DNA of 64,000 nucleotides from contig NZ_JAQOMS010000002.1 of assembly GCF_028401425.1 (NCBI RefSeq), positions 1,922,001-1,986,000 of the forward strand, written 5' to 3'. A model generated the notes under the pieces. It did not search any database. It worked only from the letters and a program-made list of their open reading frames with translations, and was not told where the DNA came from. Below, piece after piece: positions 60,745 to 64,000 of this stretch; position 1 is the stretch's first letter, and each line of letters opens with the position of its first letter. Made by a program: the position numbers and the translations under genes. This DNA is from Psychrosphaera algicola. Lineage in GTDB: Bacteria; Pseudomonadota; Gammaproteobacteria; Enterobacterales; Alteromonadaceae.

Positions 60745-61537
60745 CTATCTCTTTCTTAATAATAGACCGAGCGCTGCGCACAGAAAAATGGCTCTGTGAT
60801 CCGGCTCTGGTACGTTAACTACATCACTTGCCGCTTCGCCAAATATATTAATATTGCGAAGACCAAAAATTTCACTTCCAGAGTCAGCTTTAACGCGTAA
60901 TCTAAGTGCTAATGTATTGCCTGTTGCTGCAATCCCTCGATTGAATGTGGCAAACTCGTTTGTCATTAATTGGCCATCTATCGATAGCGGATCTTGAAAG
61001 GTCACTGATTTTCCTGACGCCATAATATACTGCATTTCTTTGCTGTTTTCGGTTTGAATGTTAAACAATGCTCTGGTGTTCGCTAGCGTCTATTGAATAA
61101 TCGAACTCTAGCTTGTCAGAAGTTTCAAAGTCTCCCATCGCAGCAAAGTCGATTCCAAGGTTAATACTGTTATATCCAGCAATTGAAAATAACCATTGAG
61201 CCTCGACCCACTGCCCGGAGGTTTGCGAATTAACCGTGTCAGATAAAGCAAATAAAGGGGTGAACTGCGATGCAGTGGTGATACTTTTAAATCCGAGATT
61301 ATCAGCCGGAGAACTAAGTGTTTCGTCAATTAAACTGCTTGGTAACGCGTCGAAATCTATCGGATTAAATTCGCCAAAATAATCATCAGGTGAGGAAAAC
61401 CCAGCTTGAAATGGATTTTGGTAATTCACTAGGTTTTTGGTGCCATCCGCCGTAAGGGCAAAGGCGATAAGTTCGCAGTTACCTTTGGCTGGGGTAAATA
61501 ATAGGAATAATAAAGCGGTTATTAAATAGTTTTTCAT
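60745..61537 (-). CDS. PEP-CTERM sorted protein (frame broken)
   Basis: About 263 aa. Signal peptide MKNYLITALLFLLFTPAKG, then a beta-rich domain (FSIAGYNSINLGIDFAAMGDF; GIAATGNTLALRLRVKADSG) and a C-terminal sorting tail: VPEPDHRAIFLCAALGLLLRKR, i.e. Val-Pro-Glu-Pro, a hydrophobic helix and basic end. The frame slips near 61090. PEP-CTERM proteins are processed by an exosortase, which is not in this window. Mostly found in bacteria that make extracellular polysaccharide. Confidence 0.9.
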
Positions 61538-61636
61538 GGTACATCCTTGTCTAGTTTTAAAACCTAAAAACTAGCCAGAACCACTTAAAACAACAAGTCC
61601 AGTTTTAGTAAATCACTAAAAACTGGACTTTAAATA

Positions 61637-62049
61637 CTACCGCTTTGCTATCTTCGATAAATGAGACAAAGCCGCTGCTTTTGCTGCATCTTTGGTAGCA
61701 TAAAGCTTGCCGTCAATTCCATCCGCAACGCCCGCAGCTCTCAAGGCACGGTCCATTTGATATCGAGAAAGTGCTGTAGGAAAACATAACAACTGACTCG
61801 ACAACCGAGGTTTTGATTCATTCGTATCGCGTCAACTAGTATAACTTCGGCTTCTGGGGTCGCAGCTTCTAAGTCATCTGAAATGCAAATTAATGCCCAA
61901 AACTCCCCGTTTAAAGGCGCTATGACCTCTTCAACCGAGTTAGCAAAAAACGACATTAACTCAGTACTTGCGGCGCCTCGAAATGTAGCCCAAACAATAT
62001 TGCCCTCTAAAGACAAAGTTAATTCTGACCGAAATCCTTTAAATCGCAT
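61637..62049 (-). CDS. Hypothetical protein, about 137 aa (frame broken)
   Basis: Acidic soluble protein, MRFKGFRSELTLSLEGNIVWATFRGAASTEL at the start, EFWALICISDDLEAATPEAEVILVDAIRM in the middle and, after a slip near 61775, TALSRYQMDRALRAAGV, YATKDAAKAAALSHLSKIAKR. The alternating strand/helix order resembles STAS/SpoIIAA-like folds, which I offer only as a possibility. It is near ntrC, convergent with nothing. Confidence 0.6.
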
Positions 62050-62121
62050 GAGCACCCTACTAATTCCCTATTATTGCCCATAGATTAGATCAAATTTCCA
62101 ATAGTCGCCACTGGTTTAATG

Positions 62122-63530
62122 CTAACCCATATTTAATTCTTGCATCTTTCTGGTTATGGTATTACGCCCCCAACCGATACGTTTCGCCGCTTCTTGTTTG
62201 TGGCCACGCGTATGACGCAATGCAATATCAATTAGAGCCCGTTCAAAAGCGGCCTGAGCATCCTTGATAATGTCTGATTCACCTTCGCCTAATCGCTTAT
62301 CTAACCAAGATTCAAAACTCGACACCCAGTCATCAGCTACCGCGGATGGATCTTTAGCCGTTTTAGAGGTGCTCGTTGCCGTTAACATTTCCGGTGGTAA
62401 ATCATCCATAATGATCTCTTTACCACTCGCCATTACGGTCAACCAACGACAGGTATTTTCAAGTTGGCGAACGTTACCCGGCCAAGTGTATTGCGATAAA
62501 AACTCTGCCGCATTTTTGGACAACATTTTGGCGTCAACAGCCAGCTCTTTGGCGGCCTTGAACAAGAAATGTTCACACAATTGTGGGATATCTTCTTTCC
62601 TATCTCGAAGCGCTGGAATGTGAATTCTGATGACATTTAAACGATGAAACAAATCTTCCCTAAATTTGCCTTGGTCCACCAAGTTTTCCAAATTTTGGTG
62701 GGTCGCAGCGACAATTCGAACATCAACAGAAACCGGCTCGTGACCACCGACTCGATAAAATTGACCATCGGCGAGTACACGTAATAGTCGAGTTTGGATG
62801 TCCAATGGCATATCGCCAATTTCGTCCAAAAATAAGGTTCCGCCATTGGCTTGTTCAAATCGGCCTTTTCGTGCAGCTGCTGCCCCGTAAAGGCTCCTTT
62901 TTCATGGCCAAACAATTCTGATTCAATAAGATCTTTTGGAATTGCAGCCATATTCAAGGCAACAAACGTTTGTTCTTTTCGTGGGCTGTGTTTATGCAAC
63001 GCGTGGGCGACAAGTTCTTTACCCGTTCCCGACTGACCATTGATTAAAACGCTTACGCTAGAGCGTGACAATCGCCCTATCGCGCGAAACACTTCCTGCA
63101 TCGCTGGGGCTTCACCAATAATCTCAGACGCTGGCTTTTGTTTTACTTTCAGTTTACCGCTGCGCTTTTTACCATGTTCAATCGCACGGCGGGTCAAATT
63201 AACCGCTTCGTCAATATCAAAAGGCTTTGGAAGATATTCAAATGCGCCCTGTTGATACGCGTTTACCGCACTATCTAAATCAGAGTGCGCCGTCATGATG
63301 ATAATTGGCAGTTGCGGGTGACTGGCCTGCATTTTATCCAATAGCTCCATACCGTCCATCTCTGGCATTCTGATGTCCGATATAATCGCTTCTGGTTCAT
63401 CATATTCAAGTCGTTGCAACATCATAGTTGCAGAGGCAAAAGATTCGACTTCAAATCCATCTTGTGTAAGCGCTTTTTCCAAGACCCAACGAATTGAGTT
63501 ATCGTCATCTACTATCCAAACTCTACTCAT
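62122..63530 (-). CDS. glnG: NtrC (GlnG), nitrogen response regulator (frame broken)
   Basis: About 470 aa. Receiver domain (MSRVWIVDDDNSIRWVLEKAL; phospho-Asp in AIISDIRMPEMDG), sigma-54 AAA+ domain with Walker A NGQSGTGKELVAHALHKHS, the GAFTGA loop (GAFTGQ before a missing G; GAFTGA when restored at about 62888), FLDEIGDMPLD Walker B, and C-terminal Fis-type helix-turn-helix (QEAAKRIGWGRNTITRKMQEL). It activates nitrogen-limitation genes with sigma-54. ATG overlaps the ntrB stop (TAATG). Confidence 0.97.
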
Positions 63531-64000
63531 TATTTACTTCCTTCATTGTCTTGTATTACAGGGATAAAAATCGAAAATGCTGTTTGTCCGGGCCAACTAT
63601 CTACTTCTATTGTGCCTTGGTGTTGGTCGATTAACGTTTGTGAAATAGACAAACCTAAACCATTGCCATCTGACTTGTTGGTCACCATCGGATAAAAAAT
63701 TGTACTTCTTAGTTCATCGCTAATGCCTTAGCCCATTATCAACAATGGAAATTTTCAGGACTTGTTTAAAACGCTTGCCATGCATAACTTTAGAACCCGC
63801 AAATCGTGTTCTCATGGTCAATAGCGGTTCGAAATTTGCTGGTTGATTAGCGGCGTATTCTAGTAAAGACTGAATGCCATTTTTGACTATGTTCAAAACC
63901 GCCTGCTCTAGTTGGCTAGGGTCAAAAACGGTGACCGGTAAACTAGGATCATAATCACGGTAAACTGTAATAAACTCAGGTTTGTCCAGCTTAACCAAAT
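63530..64000 (-). CDS. glnL: NtrB (GlnL) histidine kinase, C-terminal part (continues beyond window end)
   Basis: The visible part is the ATPase domain: DPSQLEQAVLNIVKNGIQSLLE (N box), SIVDNGPGI (G1 box, with CCAGG read as CCTTAG at 63726-63731, which stops the frame), NKSDGNGLGLSISQTLIDQHQGTI (G2) and the end FSIFIPVIQDNEGSK. It phosphorylates NtrC under nitrogen limitation. Translationally coupled to ntrC. The dimerisation and PAS domains lie outside the window. Confidence 0.95.

Noticed and set aside
697..63731. Stop-codon readthrough or TAG recoding to Trp/Gln
   Set aside because: TAG appears for both Trp and Gln codons, and also with inserted bases (CCTTAG, CCATGG). The common factor is the CCWGG context, not the codon. 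Normal TAG stops end several genes.

Overview
The window is from a marine gammaproteobacterium, most likely of the Alteromonadales and Colwelliaceae-like (low-to-mid GC; pilMNOP beside mrcA, rpmE-priA-ftsN, yhdP-nitrilase-tldD-pmbA, hut, ntrBC, PEP-CTERM protein). This placement rests on gene content and style, not on a search. Many housekeeping genes (mrcA, priA, yhdP, tldD, hutU, gsk, ntrC and others) are broken by single-base frameshifts. The breaks lie mostly in homopolymers or exactly at CCWGG sites (for example TGG to TAG inside CCTGG). That looks like uncorrected long-read error at Dcm-methylated sites, so I annotate these loci as intact genes with broken reading frames, not as pseudogenes.

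Layout. 1-2.4 kb: type IV pilus assembly genes pilP(partial)-O-N-M on the minus strand, divergent from mrcA (PBP1A). 5.1-13.2 kb: a hypothetical gene, malic enzyme, rpmE, priA, ftsN, pmbA and darP. 13.3-22.6 kb: tldD, a nitrilase-family hydrolase, yhdP, nnr and queG. 22.6-26.2 kb: cold-shock protein, DUF1289, Memo-like protein, grxA and gsk. 26.3-31.8 kb: the histidine utilisation genes hutI < > hutC-hutU-hutH with a palindromic operator between them. 32-34.2 kb: MATE transporter, rhomboid protease and a DUF6471 protein.

34.3-41.0 kb: a complete yjfIJKLMC-type operon (DUF2170, PspA/IM30, DUF2491, DUF350, DUF1190, ATP-grasp glutathionylspermidine-synthase-like). It is followed by an exported protein, an LPP20 lipoprotein and a FecR-domain protein. 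41.2-50.35 kb: a minus-oriented integron cassette array with about 12 attC-like sites and no integrase in the window (a CALIN). It carries a ParD/RelE-type toxin-antitoxin pair, an orphan HigB-like gene, several unknown membrane or secreted proteins, and an IS110/IS1111-group element inserted in an attC site, with a roughly 500-bp 3' noncoding end that could encode its guide RNA. 50.45-52.5 kb: a gene-free nested tandem repeat (five units of 101 bp, then three of about 530 bp) with hairpins that covary between copies.

52.6-60.7 kb: a DUF3291 protein, then an envelope locus made of a CHASE2-adenylate cyclase, transglutaminase-like protein and proline-rich exported protein on minus, divergent from an LPP20-like lipoprotein, two further lipoproteins and an exported protein on plus. 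The FecR/LPP20 genes at 38.5-41.0 kb share protein families and a peculiar Phe/Lys-rich coiled segment with this locus. I infer they form one envelope-sensing system split by the cassette array. 60.7-64 kb: PEP-CTERM protein, a small hypothetical gene, and ntrC with partial ntrB.
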